A stretch of 60,381 nucleotides of DNA, from contig JAHZLH010000009.1 of assembly GCA_022599915.1 (NCBI GenBank), forward strand, positions 1 to 60,381, read 5' to 3'. A program made the translations under genes and the position numbers. Below the pieces are notes generated by a model. It did not search any database. It saw only the letters and a list, made by a program, of their open reading frames with translations, and was not told where the DNA came from. The stretch comes from Actinomycetes bacterium (GTDB taxonomy: Bacteria; Actinomycetota; Actinomycetes; S36-B12; GCA-2699445). Of this stretch, positions 51,656-60,357 are shown piece by piece (the stretch's first letter is position 1; each line of letters opens with the position of its first letter).

Positions 51656-53785
51656 CTAACCGGTCGGAACCGGTTCGACAGACTCCGCCTCCCGGCCTTG
51701 CGGAACTTCTTGCACTTCTGGTGTTGGCTGCTGACCACCGCCACCGCCTTGCAGTCCAGGGTCTACCGGTGTCGGTGTGGGGGGCAACGTCGGCTGCTGG
51801 GTGGGTTGTTGAGTGGGTGGTTGGGTCGGTTCCGCTGTCGGGGATTCCGTAGGTGACGGTTCCTCCGAGGGGCTTTCGCTTTCACTCGGCTCAACCGACG
51901 GACTGGGCAGCTGTCCCGGTGGAACGAAATCTTCTTGCGGCTCATCGGCCAATGCTGCCTCAATAAAAGTCGCCCAAATAGCGGTAGGGAATGAGCCACC
52001 GGTGACATTGCCTACGCCACCGGTACCGTTCAACGACACCGGATTTCCCTTCTTGTCGGACTTGGTCATCATGACGGCGGCCGACATTTGGGGGGTGTAG
52101 CCGACGAACCAGGCAGCGGTGCTGTCGTCAGTAGTTCCCGTCTTTCCCGCTGCCGGCCGTCCGGTCCACGATGCCCGTGTCGCCGTACCCGAGGTCACCA
52201 CGGTTTGCAGCGCATAGTTCGTCAAATCCATGGTCTGCGGGTCAAAGACACGTCGGCCGCGATCGGGATCGATCCGGTAGGCCTCTTCACCAGTGTTGAA
52301 CACGATCTTGCGAATGATCGTCGGTGTCGCGGCCGTTCCCCGCCCCGCAAAAGTGCTGAAGCTAGCGGCCATGTCGATCGCCCGCGGCGACGCCGAGCCC
52401 AAGACAAAGGTGAGGTTAGGTTCAATACCTGGCGTATCGGCGGGTAGGCCAAGCCGCTCAGCGGCGTTGATCGACTCCTTTACCCCCACCGTGGCCTCCG
52501 CATCGACATAGGCCGTGTTGATGGACTTAGTCGTCGCCTGCAGCAAGCTGACGGTGCCGTAACTGGCATTAGCGAAGTTCTGCAGCGTGTACCCCTCTAC
52601 GGTGGCGGGCGAGTTGCCGTTCCAAGTGGAATCCAGTCCGAAGTCTTCCTCCAAGGCAGCCGCCAAGGTAAAGGCTTTGAAGGTCGATCCCGCCTGCGCC
52701 CGAGCCTGCAACGCATTGTCGAGTTGGTTGTCGAGGTAGTCCTTGCCGCCATAGATCGCAGCGATTTCTCCGGTGACCGGGCGCACCGCAGCCAATCCGA
52801 CCCGAACTCGCTGGTCGTCGTATTGCGGCCCAGCTGTTTCCACCGCAGTCACTGCACTACTTTGCGCTTTGCGATCGATAGTCGTGACGATGGTTAAGCC
52901 GCCTTGATTGAGCTCAGCTTCGGTCCATCCCATTTCCACCATTTCCCGGCGGACCGCTTCGATGATGTAGCCGTTTTGGCCGGCGTACTGGTTCTTATCC
53001 TTCAACTTCTTGAACTTGGGGAATTCCGCGTTCTGGTACTCCTGCTGCGTTATCCACCCCTCGCTGAGCATGCCCTCGAGCACGTAGCTCCAACGAGCCT
53101 GCAGCTCATCCGGATAAAGCGATGGTTCGAAGTTGCCGGGAGACTGAATGATTGCTGCTAGCGCCGCGCCCTCCTCCAGGGTGAGTTTGGCGGTCTTCTT
53201 CCCGAAGTACACCTCGGAAGCAGCTTCAATCCCGTAAGCCCCACGGCCAAAGTAGATGGTGTTGAGGTAGTCCTCCAGGATCTGATCTTTTGACTCAATC
53301 GTCTCTAACTTCACCGACAGGACTAGTTCCCTCAGTTTGCGGGTCCAGGTCTGCTCTTGCGTTAGGTAGGCGTTTTTCACGTACTGCTGGGTGATGGTCG
53401 ATCCGCCCTGCTTGTCACCACCAGAGACGTTGTTGACGAATGCTCGGGTGATGCCTTGGATCGAAAAGCCACCGTGATCGTAGAAGTCTCGATCCTCAGC
53501 CGCCAGAACCGCGTATTGCACATGCTCCGGAACCTCACTAAGCGGGATGCTCGTTCGTCGGACATCTCCTACGCGCCCAATGACATTCTTACCGTCGGCG
53601 TAGGTCACCTTGGTGGTCTCCGCCAGAGCGACGTCGTTTTGGTCGGGAACTGGAATCAAGAAAACCGCTAGCGCGAAAACGCCCGCTGCGAGCACGATGC
53701 CACTCAGCATCAGCCCCAAGACGAGTTTCCACGACGGTAGGAATCTGCCCGCACCAGTCTTGTCTGACCTTGGGTAGTTGATCAC
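51656..53785 (-). CDS. ponA: class A penicillin-binding protein (PBP1a type)
   Basis: A bifunctional peptidoglycan synthase of 709 aa. A membrane anchor (about 20-45) is followed by the GT51 transglycosylase domain with catalytic Glu in AAEDRDFYDHGGF (about 95) and QGGSTITQQYVKN, and a transpeptidase domain with the SxxK nucleophile in AGSTFKAF (about 370), SxN in TTKSINTAYVD and KTG in AGKTGTTDDS. The C-terminal 90 residues are a Pro/Thr/Ser/Glu-rich tail. The ATG overlaps the DUF5318 stop (ATGA), as in the mycobacterial Rv0049-Rv0050 pair. It is essential-type cell-wall machinery. Confidence 0.94.
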   Translation of the reverse strand: MINYPRSDKTGAGRFLPSWKLVLGLMLSGIVLAAGVFALAVFLIPVPDQNDVALAETTKVTYADGKNVIGRVGDVRRTSIPLSEVPEHVQYAVLAAEDRDFYDHGGFSIQGITRAFVNNVSGGDKQGGSTITQQYVKNAYLTQEQTWTRKLRELVLSVKLETIESKDQILEDYLNTIYFGRGAYGIEAASEVYFGKKTAKLTLEEGAALAAIIQSPGNFEPSLYPDELQARWSYVLEGMLSEGWITQQEYQNAEFPKFKKLKDKNQYAGQNGYIIEAVRREMVEMGWTEAELNQGGLTIVTTIDRKAQSSAVTAVETAGPQYDDQRVRVGLAAVRPVTGEIAAIYGGKDYLDNQLDNALQARAQAGSTFKAFTLAAALEEDFGLDSTWNGNSPATVEGYTLQNFANASYGTVSLLQATTKSINTAYVDAEATVGVKESINAAERLGLPADTPGIEPNLTFVLGSASPRAIDMAASFSTFAGRGTAATPTIIRKIVFNTGEEAYRIDPDRGRRVFDPQTMDLTNYALQTVVTSGTATRASWTGRPAAGKTGTTDDSTAAWFVGYTPQMSAAVMMTKSDKKGNPVSLNGTGGVGNVTGGSFPTAIWATFIEAALADEPQEDFVPPGQLPSPSVEPSESESPSEEPSPTESPTAEPTQPPTQQPTQQPTLPPTPTPVDPGLQGGGGGQQPTPEVQEVPQGREAESVEPVPTG

Positions 53786-54279
53786 GCTCTCCCCCTTCTC
53801 GGTGGCTTACGTGGCTGGCCATCCCCTAGAACGTAGGACATCACCAGATGGTTCCACTCACAGCCACGACACACCTCGACCACGTAGACCCGAAAAGCCC
53901 CGTATTGCAGGGCCAGTTCAGGAAGTTCGTTAGCGGCTCTCACGCGACCGGACAGTTCCCCCATCTCCGCACCGAAGGTGTAGGTGATGCACACCAGCTG
54001 CTCTCGGCGGCAAACCGGACAATCTCGGGAAGTCTGCTCGCCGTGATACTTGGCAGTGCGCAGCAAAATCGGGTCCGCGTCGCAGATATCTTCCCGTAAC
54101 CCTCCCCGCACCAGTCCCAGCAAAGTGGCCCGACGTTGCATCGTGTAGTCGATGACATGCCGGGGGCGAGTCGGATCGGCGACTTCTTCCGGCTCTGGCA
54201 GCGACTCCCGCGGGGGCTTTGTGGGTGCAGCAGCAACCCGTGAACCACGGGGTAACTGCTGCTGTTTATGAGTCGCCAT
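53782..54279 (-). CDS. DUF5318 family protein with zinc-ribbon-like Cys pairs
   Basis: A 165-aa protein specific to actinobacteria. After a basic, Pro-rich tail, VIDYTMQRRATLLGLVRGGLREDICDADPILLRTAKYHGE (about 42-81) and GAFRVYVVEVCRGCEWNHLV at the end are the DUF5318 signature. CPVC (about 86-89) and CRGC (about 140-143) could bind one zinc. Its constant link to ponA suggests a role in wall synthesis, but no function is established that I know of. Leaderless start with TACTCT 6 nt upstream; translationally coupled to ponA. Confidence 0.85.
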   Translation of the reverse strand: MATHKQQQLPRGSRVAAAPTKPPRESLPEPEEVADPTRPRHVIDYTMQRRATLLGLVRGGLREDICDADPILLRTAKYHGEQTSRDCPVCRREQLVCITYTFGAEMGELSGRVRAANELPELALQYGAFRVYVVEVCRGCEWNHLVMSYVLGDGQPRKPPRRGRA

Positions 54280-54285
54280 CCGTCC

Positions 54286-54291
54286 AGAGTA
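54286..54291 (-). promoter_or_regulatory. -10 element for the DUF5318-ponA transcript
   Basis: TACTCT on the minus strand, 6 nt before ATG 54279. Confidence 0.6.
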
Positions 54292-54463
54292 AGTCTCGAA
54301 CTGATATTTGCCATCTGCCCGAGATGCAGTTGTTACGTGACTGGAATCGCATACCTACCGGTAGCGGACCACCACGGGATGTTCACGTTGGGCTACCGCC
54401 GCGACACGCAAATGTTTATTTGTGCTTGCTACGGGCACACCTAACCCGTAAAGTTGAGAAAAC

Positions 54464-54514
54464 AAGATATATCGAACCGACATATCTGTTTCGAGTATCG
54501 GGTCAAGATATCGA
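54464..54514. promoter_or_regulatory. operator-like AT-rich palindromes upstream of padR-ino1
   Basis: AAGATATATCGA (54464-54475, with the palindrome GATATATC) and AAGATATCGA (54505-54514, with GATATC) are direct copies 41 bp apart, with CATATC (54481-54486) between them. They lie 90-140 bp before the PadR-type gene in a 328-bp gap that is otherwise without genes. Autoregulation by the PadR protein is a reasonable guess. Confidence 0.45.
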
Positions 54515-54607
54515 CGGCAATAGTTCGCCACGACATCTCGGCACACACTCGATGGAGATGACGGACGAGCAGGCAGCCACCTCGTGGCTGTTGGAAGGAA
54601 GATCAGT

Positions 54608-55219
54608 ATGGCCAAGCGCTCCGAAGTGCTTGAATTCGCCGTGCTTGGTCTGTTGCAAGACAACCCCATGCACGGCTACGAGTTACGCAAGCGACTCAAC
54701 AGCGTCCTGGGTACCTTCCGCGCTATTTCCTACGGTTCCCTCTACCCCTGCTTGAAGGGCCTACTACAGCGAGGCCTCATCGAGGAGGCGGGCCCAGCCG
54801 ATGCTGGTGCGCCAACCCTTTCAGGCCGGCGAGCCAAGATCGTCTACCGCTTAACTGCGGAGGGCAAAGAGCACCTAGCGGATCTACTAGAAGATAGTGG
54901 TCCGCAAGCGTGGGAGGACGACAGGTTCGGTGTCCATCTGGCCTTTTTTGGTCGGACCGACGCAGATGTGCGCATGCAGATTCTGCAAGGAAGGCGTTCC
55001 CGGCTAGAGGAGCGATTGGCGACGCTACGGACGTCAATGGCTCGCTCACGTGAGCGGCTGGACACCTACACAATCCAGCTTCAGCAACACGGCCTTGACT
55101 CAGTTGAGCGTGAGGTCTCGTGGCTGCGAGAACTGATTGACAACGAAACAGAAAACAACCAAGGCAGCGGAACCGCCGTTGCCACCGACTCCGGCAGCGG
55201 TCAGCCCGCTCACCGGTAA
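54608..55219 (+). CDS. PadR family transcriptional regulator
   Basis: A 203-aa regulator. The winged helix-turn-helix spans residues 8-85 (EFAVLGLLQDNPMHGYELRKRLNSVLG, SYGSLYPCLKGLLQRGLIEE, YRLTAEGKEHLADLL), and the C-terminal half is helical (dimerisation). GGAAGGA 8 nt before ATG 54608 sets the start; the frame is open to 54584. It lies 18 bp before ino1 in the same direction, as in other actinobacteria (Rv0047c-Rv0046c), so it probably controls inositol synthesis and itself. The effector is unknown. Confidence 0.9.
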   Translation: MAKRSEVLEFAVLGLLQDNPMHGYELRKRLNSVLGTFRAISYGSLYPCLKGLLQRGLIEEAGPADAGAPTLSGRRAKIVYRLTAEGKEHLADLLEDSGPQAWEDDRFGVHLAFFGRTDADVRMQILQGRRSRLEERLATLRTSMARSRERLDTYTIQLQQHGLDSVEREVSWLRELIDNETENNQGSGTAVATDSGSGQPAHR

Positions 55220-55237
55220 CCGAAGGAGAGAACAGCG

Positions 55238-56317
55238 ATGGGGAAGATTCGCGTCGCACTCGTCGGCGTAGGTAACTGTGCCGCGTCCCTAGTTCAGGGC
55301 GTCGAGTACTACCGCAACGCCGACGTCGAGTCCCGTGTTCCGGGGCTTATGCATGTCCAGTTTGGCGAGTACCACGTGGGAGACATCGAGTTTGTGTCCG
55401 CCTTCGATGTGGACGCCAAAAAGGTTGGCCAAGACTTGTCTGACGCCATCCTCGCCAGCGAGAACAACACGATCAAGATCTGTGATGTTCCGCCGAGCGG
55501 TGTGACCGTGCAACGGGGCCCGACACTAGACGGCCTCGGCAAGTACTACCGGGAAACCATTACCGAGTCCAGCGATGACTCGGTCGACGTGGTGCAGGCA
55601 CTCAAGGACAGCAAAGCTGACGTCTTGGTCTGCTACCTGCCCGTGGGCTCCGAAGATGCCGCGCGGTTCTACGCTCAGTGCGCCATCGACGCAGGGGTAG
55701 CGTTCGTGAACGCGCTTCCGGTCTTCATCGCGGGAACTCCCGAGTGGGCCAAGAAGTTCGAGGACGCTGGTGTCCCAATCGTTGGCGACGACATCAAGTC
55801 ACAGGTTGGCGCCACCATCACGCACCGAGTGCTCACTAAGTTGTTCGAGGACCGCGGCGTCACCGTCGATCGGACCTACCAGCTCAACGTAGGTGGCAAC
55901 ATGGACTTCAAGAACATGTTGGAGCGCGATCGGTTGGAGTCCAAAAAGATCTCCAAGACTCAGTCGGTCACCTCACAGATGAGCCGGGACATCGGCTCCC
56001 GCAACGTTCACATTGGACCGAGCGACTACGTCGAATGGCTTGACGACCGCAAGTGGGCGTTCATCCGGCTAGAGGGCCGTAACTTCGGTGATGTGCCGTT
56101 GAACCTGGAGTACAAGCTTGAAGTGTGGGATTCGCCGAACAGCGCCGGCATCATCATCGATGCGCTGCGTGCGGCGAAGATCGCCAAGGACCGCGGCATC
56201 GGTGGACCGATTCTGTCGGCCTCCTCATACTTCATGAAGTCCCCACCGGTGCAATACACCGACACGGAAGCCAACCAGGCCGTCCAAGACTTCATCGCCG
56301 GAAAAATCGAACGCTAG
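55238..56317 (+). CDS. ino1: myo-inositol-1-phosphate synthase
   Basis: A 359-aa NAD-dependent enzyme that converts glucose 6-phosphate to inositol 1-phosphate (1D-myo-inositol 3-phosphate), the first step to phosphatidylinositol, mycothiol and lipoglycans. The Rossmann motif [16 protein letters not shown] is at about residues 6-21; [17 protein letters not shown] (about 188-204) and [26 protein letters not shown] (about 217-242) hold the active-site Lys residues. Length fits the bacterial/actinobacterial form. GAAGGAGAG precedes ATG. A terminator hairpin follows the stop. Confidence 0.95.
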   Translation: MGKIRVALVGVGNCAASLVQGVEYYRNADVESRVPGLMHVQFGEYHVGDIEFVSAFDVDAKKVGQDLSDAILASENNTIKICDVPPSGVTVQRGPTLDGLGKYYRETITESSDDSVDVVQALKDSKADVLVCYLPVGSEDAARFYAQCAIDAGVAFVNALPVFIAGTPEWAKKFEDAGVPIVGDDIKSQVGATITHRVLTKLFEDRGVTVDRTYQLNVGGNMDFKNMLERDRLESKKISKTQSVTSQMSRDIGSRNVHIGPSDYVEWLDDRKWAFIRLEGRNFGDVPLNLEYKLEVWDSPNSAGIIIDALRAAKIAKDRGIGGPILSASSYFMKSPPVQYTDTEANQAVQDFIAGKIER

Positions 56318-56335
56318 TCCGATACGAGTCAGCCG

Positions 56336-56370
56336 AGGGGCCGGGACCGCACTGCGGGCTCGGCCCCTTC
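56336..56370 (+). terminator. rho-independent-like terminator after ino1
   Basis: AGGGGCCG and CGGCCCCT form an 8-bp G+C-rich stem, extended partly by inner pairs, 20 bp after the ino1 stop and followed by TTC. The U-tract is short, as is usual in actinobacteria. Confidence 0.65.
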
Positions 56371-56437
56371 GCATTCCCTAGGAACGGCAGCTCTTGACTC
56401 ATACCGGCCGGAACGCCCTGACCGTAGCCAACGACGC

Positions 56438-56443
56438 TAGGGT
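56438..56443 (+). promoter_or_regulatory. -10 element for leaderless small-protein transcript
   Basis: TAGGGT, then 6 nt, then ATG 56450. Confidence 0.55.
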
Positions 56444-56449
56444 CATCTC

Positions 56450-56617
56450 ATGGAGTTCGACGCACGTGGAATGGCGGTCGGTATCGCCGGAGGAACAGTC
56501 CTGGGCACAGTTTTGTGGCTTCTTGTGGGCAACACCGTGCTGATCGGCCTGTTTGCCGCCATCGGCGCAGTTATCGGAATGAACTCGAGCTGGTTCAACC
56601 GGGGTGACCAGGAATAG
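56450..56617 (+). CDS. small membrane protein (55 aa) with glycine-zipper-like helices
   Basis: A short gene that simple length filters miss. It encodes 55 residues beginning MEFDARGMAVGIAGG, with two hydrophobic helices (about 8-27 and 30-45) rich in Gly at i, i+4 positions, and an amphipathic C-terminus NSSWFNRGDQE. The leaderless -10 with 6-nt spacing, the normal codon usage and the location between ino1 and an MFS gene support it. Function is unknown; two-helix glycine-zipper proteins are often membrane-associated. Confidence 0.6.
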   Translation: MEFDARGMAVGIAGGTVLGTVLWLLVGNTVLIGLFAAIGAVIGMNSSWFNRGDQE

Positions 56618-56648
56618 CGTCACTGGACTACCAATGAGAACTAGGCAG

Positions 56649-56654
56649 TAGCGT
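56649..56654 (+). promoter_or_regulatory. -10 element for leaderless MFS transcript
   Basis: TAGCGT, then 6 nt, then GTG 56661. Confidence 0.6.
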
Positions 56655-56660
56655 CAGACC

Positions 56661-57956
56661 GTGGCAGAGGACATCCGGGCGCCGATAGCGATCCTGCTGC
56701 GCAACACCGGATTTCTTCGGCTGCTAGCGACGAGGCTTACCGGTTCCTTCGGGGATGGGCTACTGCAAGCCGCGTTGGCGTCTTTCGTGTTGTTCTCGCC
56801 AGAGCGACAACCCACTCCGCTCGCCATTGCGGTGTCGTTCGGGATTCTGCTACTGCCCTACTCTCTCATCGGACCCTTTGCGGGCGTCTTTCTCGATCGG
56901 TGGCGCCGTCGGCAAGTCCTGGCCCGGGCCAACTGGGCTCGCAGTGGCACGGTGCTACTGACTATTCCGGTGGTGGCGGTGGGCCGAGACGGCCTGGACT
57001 TGGGTCTCATCGTATTGGCCACGCTGGGCCTCGGTCGATTCGTTTTGGCTGGCCTCTCCGCCGCGCTGCCCCATGTCGTGGAGCAGCAACGACTGGTAAC
57101 TGCAAACGCGGTGGCACCAACAGCAGGAACGATCATCTATGGGTTGGGGATCCTGGTCGGAATCTCACTTGGGCGCCTCGCTGGCGGTGGCGACACCGGT
57201 GTCGGCTACGTACTCGCGGCAGCGGCCCTGATCTACGCTGCAGCAGGATTGGTGCCGCTGTCCTTAGGGCGTGATCGACTGGGTCCCAGCAACGATCAAC
57301 ATGGCGAAACCACCTCAGCTGTTGTTCGAGGTTTGATTGCTGGCTTCCGAGTCCTCACCGCGGACCGGCCCAGTTGGCGCGCTGTCGCTGTTCAGCTGGT
57401 GCACCGGTTTGCCTTCGGCGTGCTCACCGTGGTGCTGCTGTTGCTGCTGCGCAACACCATGAATCCCGCCAGCGACCCTGATACGGCGCTGGCAGAGTTT
57501 GCACTCGTGGCCGGCGCGGTGACTGCTGGGGCTCTGCTAGCCGCAGTCATTACTCCGACGATGACCCGTCGGACGGGAACCGTGAACTGGACGTCAGTAA
57601 CCCTGGTGATGGCCGGTGTTGTGGCGCCCATCTCGCTTGGTCAACTGCAGGTGTGGACGCTAGCGCTCGGTGGACTGTTCGTGGGTCTAGCCCAGCAGTC
57701 GGCCAAGATCGGGGCCGACACCACGCTGCAACGCAGAATCACCGATGATCATCTGGGTCGGGTGTTCTCGCTCTTCGACGTGGGCGTAAATGTGGCTCTC
57801 GTTCTGGGTGCGCTAGTCGTGGCCTTTACCTGGCCCGATAGCGGCTTCTCCTGGATTGGCTTCGTTGTTCTCGGTGGCCTTTACCTAGTCACCGCACTCT
57901 GGTACCGCAGTACATCACCCGGAAAGGACGAAGCAACATTAGCGACCGAGTCCTAG
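56661..57956 (+). CDS. MFS transporter, 12-TM
   Basis: A 431-aa polytopic membrane protein. LTGSFGDGLLQAALASFVLF at about residues 27-46 is helix 1 of the MFS_3-like group, and GPFAGVFLDRWRRRQVLARANWARSG at about 72-97 is motif A with a strongly basic loop. A similar loop appears in the second half (TPTMTRRTGTVNW). The hydrophobic pattern gives about 12 helices. The substrate is unknown. The start is GTG with a leaderless -10. The stop overlaps the convergent cca gene by 4 nt (57953-57956). Confidence 0.83.
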   Translation: MAEDIRAPIAILLRNTGFLRLLATRLTGSFGDGLLQAALASFVLFSPERQPTPLAIAVSFGILLLPYSLIGPFAGVFLDRWRRRQVLARANWARSGTVLLTIPVVAVGRDGLDLGLIVLATLGLGRFVLAGLSAALPHVVEQQRLVTANAVAPTAGTIIYGLGILVGISLGRLAGGGDTGVGYVLAAAALIYAAAGLVPLSLGRDRLGPSNDQHGETTSAVVRGLIAGFRVLTADRPSWRAVAVQLVHRFAFGVLTVVLLLLLRNTMNPASDPDTALAEFALVAGAVTAGALLAAVITPTMTRRTGTVNWTSVTLVMAGVVAPISLGQLQVWTLALGGLFVGLAQQSAKIGADTTLQRRITDDHLGRVFSLFDVGVNVALVLGALVVAFTWPDSGFSWIGFVVLGGLYLVTALWYRSTSPGKDEATLATES

Positions 57957-59395
57957 TCAGACTGCTGTTCGCGCCACCACTCCAACAGCGCTACCTCGGC
58001 CGCCGCAGAACCGATCGGCCCCTGGTCCAGCCGTAGATCGAGCAGGAACTGATACGCCCGACCGACATCTCGTCCGGGCGGAATGTCCAACAAAGTCATG
58101 ATCTGGTTGCCGTCCAACTCCGGTCGGATGGCCGCCAACTCTTCTTCCACCGCCAGCCGAGCAATCCGGCTTTCCAAGCCGTCGTAAGCCCGCTGTAAAG
58201 CCTGAGCTCGTCGGCGGTTGCGGGTAGTGCAGTCGGCACGAGTCAGTTTGTGTAGTCGCGGCAATAGCGGACCAGCATCGCGCACATAGCGACGAACTGC
58301 GGAGTCGCTCCATTCGCCAGTCCCATATCCGTGGAATCGAAGATGTAACTCGACCAATCGAGCAACATCATCCACTTGATCGTTGCGGAAGCGGAGTTTG
58401 CGGAGCCGCTTAGTCGTCATGCGCGCCCCCACCACCTCATGATGATGGAACGAAACACCGCCGCCAGCCTCGAACTTGCGGGTGCGCGGTTTGCCAATGT
58501 CGTGCAGCAATGCGGCAAGTCGCAGCACCAAGTCCGGCCCGCTGTCTTCCAAAGCGATGGCCTGATCGAGCACGGTCAACGAGTGCTCATAAACATCCTT
58601 GTGATGGTGATGCTCATCCATTTCCAACTTCAGCAGCGGAATCTCTGGCAACACCTGCTCTGCCAGACCAGTCTGAACGAGGGCCTCAATCCCCAGCCGA
58701 GGATTTTGGCCAATCAAGAGCTTCGTCAACTCGTCCCGGACTCGCTCTGCGGAAACGATTCCTAGCCGGTCCGCCATGGTCGTCATCGCAGCCAGTGCCT
58801 CCGGCGCTACCGCAACTTCCAACTGTGAAACAAAGCGCGCTGCTCTCATCATGCGCAGCGGATCGTCCGAAAATGACTGCTCCGGCGTTCCCGGCGTACG
58901 CAACCGCTTGGCAGCAAGATCGATCAGCCCGCCGTTGTCGTCAACGAATTCGCCGCTGGGAAGGCGAACGGCCATGGCGTTGATGGTGAAATCTCGGCGT
59001 ATCAAATCAGCCGCGAGCGAGGTACCGAACGCGATTTCCGGTTTGCGGGAATCTTCGGTGTAGGAGTCGCTGCGGTAGGTGGTGATCTCCCACGTCTGCT
59101 CTCCCTTCCGCAATCCCACGGTGCCGAAGCGGATCCCCACATCCCAGACCGCATCCGCCCACTCGCGCACAATGGCAATGGTTTGCTCCGGCGTGGCATC
59201 CGTGGTCAGGTCAATATCAGTGCCATTGAATTCATGTAGAACGGCATCGCGGACGCAGCCACCGACAGCCGCCAAATCGTGGCCCGCGCGTTGGAACAGC
59301 TCACCGATTTCCAACAGGTCGGGGACCCACTCCAGCAAAGCCCGAACAGCCCGTTGCTGAACTTCGGCGATGGCGGGCGGGACTTCTTGGCTCAC
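57953..59395 (-). CDS. cca: CCA-adding tRNA nucleotidyltransferase with HD domain
   Basis: A protein of about 480 aa. The class II poly(A) polymerase/CCA head has VGGCVRDAVLHEFNGTDIDLTTDATPEQ at about 44-71, including the metal-binding DxD (DID), and the FTINAMA sequence. The C-terminal half has the HD phosphohydrolase motif LAALLHDIGKPRT at about 283-295 with HHHEVVG. The enzyme builds and repairs the CCA end of tRNAs. TTG 59404 and GTG 59395 are both possible starts; TACCCT lies 8 nt before the GTG. In many actinobacteria this gene is also origin-proximal. Confidence 0.92.
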   Translation of the reverse strand: MSQEVPPAIAEVQQRAVRALLEWVPDLLEIGELFQRAGHDLAAVGGCVRDAVLHEFNGTDIDLTTDATPEQTIAIVREWADAVWDVGIRFGTVGLRKGEQTWEITTYRSDSYTEDSRKPEIAFGTSLAADLIRRDFTINAMAVRLPSGEFVDDNGGLIDLAAKRLRTPGTPEQSFSDDPLRMMRAARFVSQLEVAVAPEALAAMTTMADRLGIVSAERVRDELTKLLIGQNPRLGIEALVQTGLAEQVLPEIPLLKLEMDEHHHHKDVYEHSLTVLDQAIALEDSGPDLVLRLAALLHDIGKPRTRKFEAGGGVSFHHHEVVGARMTTKRLRKLRFRNDQVDDVARLVELHLRFHGYGTGEWSDSAVRRYVRDAGPLLPRLHKLTRADCTTRNRRRAQALQRAYDGLESRIARLAVEEELAAIRPELDGNQIMTLLDIPPGRDVGRAYQFLLDLRLDQGPIGSAAAEVALLEWWREQQSD

Positions 59396-59411
59396 GTAGG
59401 CCAAGGGTAGG

Positions 59412-60230
59412 TCATTCGTTGGCTAGCGATTCCCACGGGAGCGTAGACCTACCGAGCCACTCCTTGAGTCGCGCATCGTAAGGCTGGAACTCTTCCATCA
59501 GTCGAGACCGCGTCTCGGGGTTCAACGGCGGATAACTGCTGGGGGGCAATTTCTGCACCGAGTCAGGTGACTCTTGCTGCCTTTCCCGTAGCGTGATCGG
59601 TCTATCTTCATTGAACGTGTTCCGCACCGGCAGGCCGGATTTCTTCCGCAGCAACGGATCCAATCCGAGAAATTCCAAAACCTTCCCAATCTCAGAATCA
59701 GGATCGACTTTTAGCTCCTCCAACGTGACAACGCATATCCGCTCTCGTCCGAAAAGATTCTCCAGATCCGCCAACTGATCGATATAACGACTCCGGTCCA
59801 GATAGGACCAGCGGTATCGCCACCGTGGTTTTGCTGTCGCGAGGCGCTCCGGCTCGGCAGCCAACGCCTCTTCGAAAGTCGATAGCTCTTCGCGGTCATA
59901 CCGCTTCGAGTGCCAGAAATGTGAGTACGACCGCTTTATCGGATCACGCAGGCTGACGATAAGTCGAATGTCCGGTAAGTCCCGAGCAATACGTTTTCGC
60001 AGTCGCCGGTCGTACATATATACCGGTGTTCCCTCACCCACCTGAGTTTGCTTTCGTCTTAGTCTGAACTGGTCTTCGTACCAGTCCATCCCACGGTCAT
60101 AGTGCCTATCGAAAAAGTGCAGTTCTTTGCGAGTTGCCCGGCCGACCTCGGGGTGACTCCGCACAGCGCTGTAAAGGCTCGTCGTGCCAGCCTTCATGGC
60201 ACCGGCGATAAGAAACGTGGGTTTCACCAC
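59412..60230 (-). CDS. sulfotransferase family protein
   Basis: A 272-aa sulfotransferase. FLIAGAMKAGTTSLYSAV (about 5-22) is the 5'-phosphosulfate-binding loop with the TxxSLY pattern, and LIVSLRDPIKRSYSHFWHSKR (about 91-111) is the 3'-phosphate-binding region with the RDPxxRxxSxF pattern. KELHFFDRHYDRGMDWYEDQF fits the heparan/carbohydrate sulfotransferase branch. PAPS is the expected donor and a surface glycan or lipid the acceptor; neither is proven. GTG start has GGGAGGG 6-7 nt upstream. The 127 bp between it and the next start contain two 7-bp arms (TGTCACC/GGTGACA) of unclear meaning. Confidence 0.87.
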   Translation of the reverse strand: MVKPTFLIAGAMKAGTTSLYSAVRSHPEVGRATRKELHFFDRHYDRGMDWYEDQFRLRRKQTQVGEGTPVYMYDRRLRKRIARDLPDIRLIVSLRDPIKRSYSHFWHSKRYDREELSTFEEALAAEPERLATAKPRWRYRWSYLDRSRYIDQLADLENLFGRERICVVTLEELKVDPDSEIGKVLEFLGLDPLLRKKSGLPVRNTFNEDRPITLRERQQESPDSVQKLPPSSYPPLNPETRSRLMEEFQPYDARLKEWLGRSTLPWESLANE

Positions 60231-60345
60231 GAGGTCCCTCCCAGAGTCGATATGTCACCCGGAGTCTAGACAGTACAGAACTTAGACGCGGTCGCGGTGA
60301 CAACATGTCCGGCTAGGGATGATCGTTACGTAGCTGGCAGGCACC

Positions 60346-60351
60346 TATCGT
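60346..60351 (+). promoter_or_regulatory. -10 element for leaderless gene at the right edge
   Basis: TATCGT, then 6 nt, then ATG 60358. Confidence 0.5.
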
Positions 60352-60357
60352 TGATCT

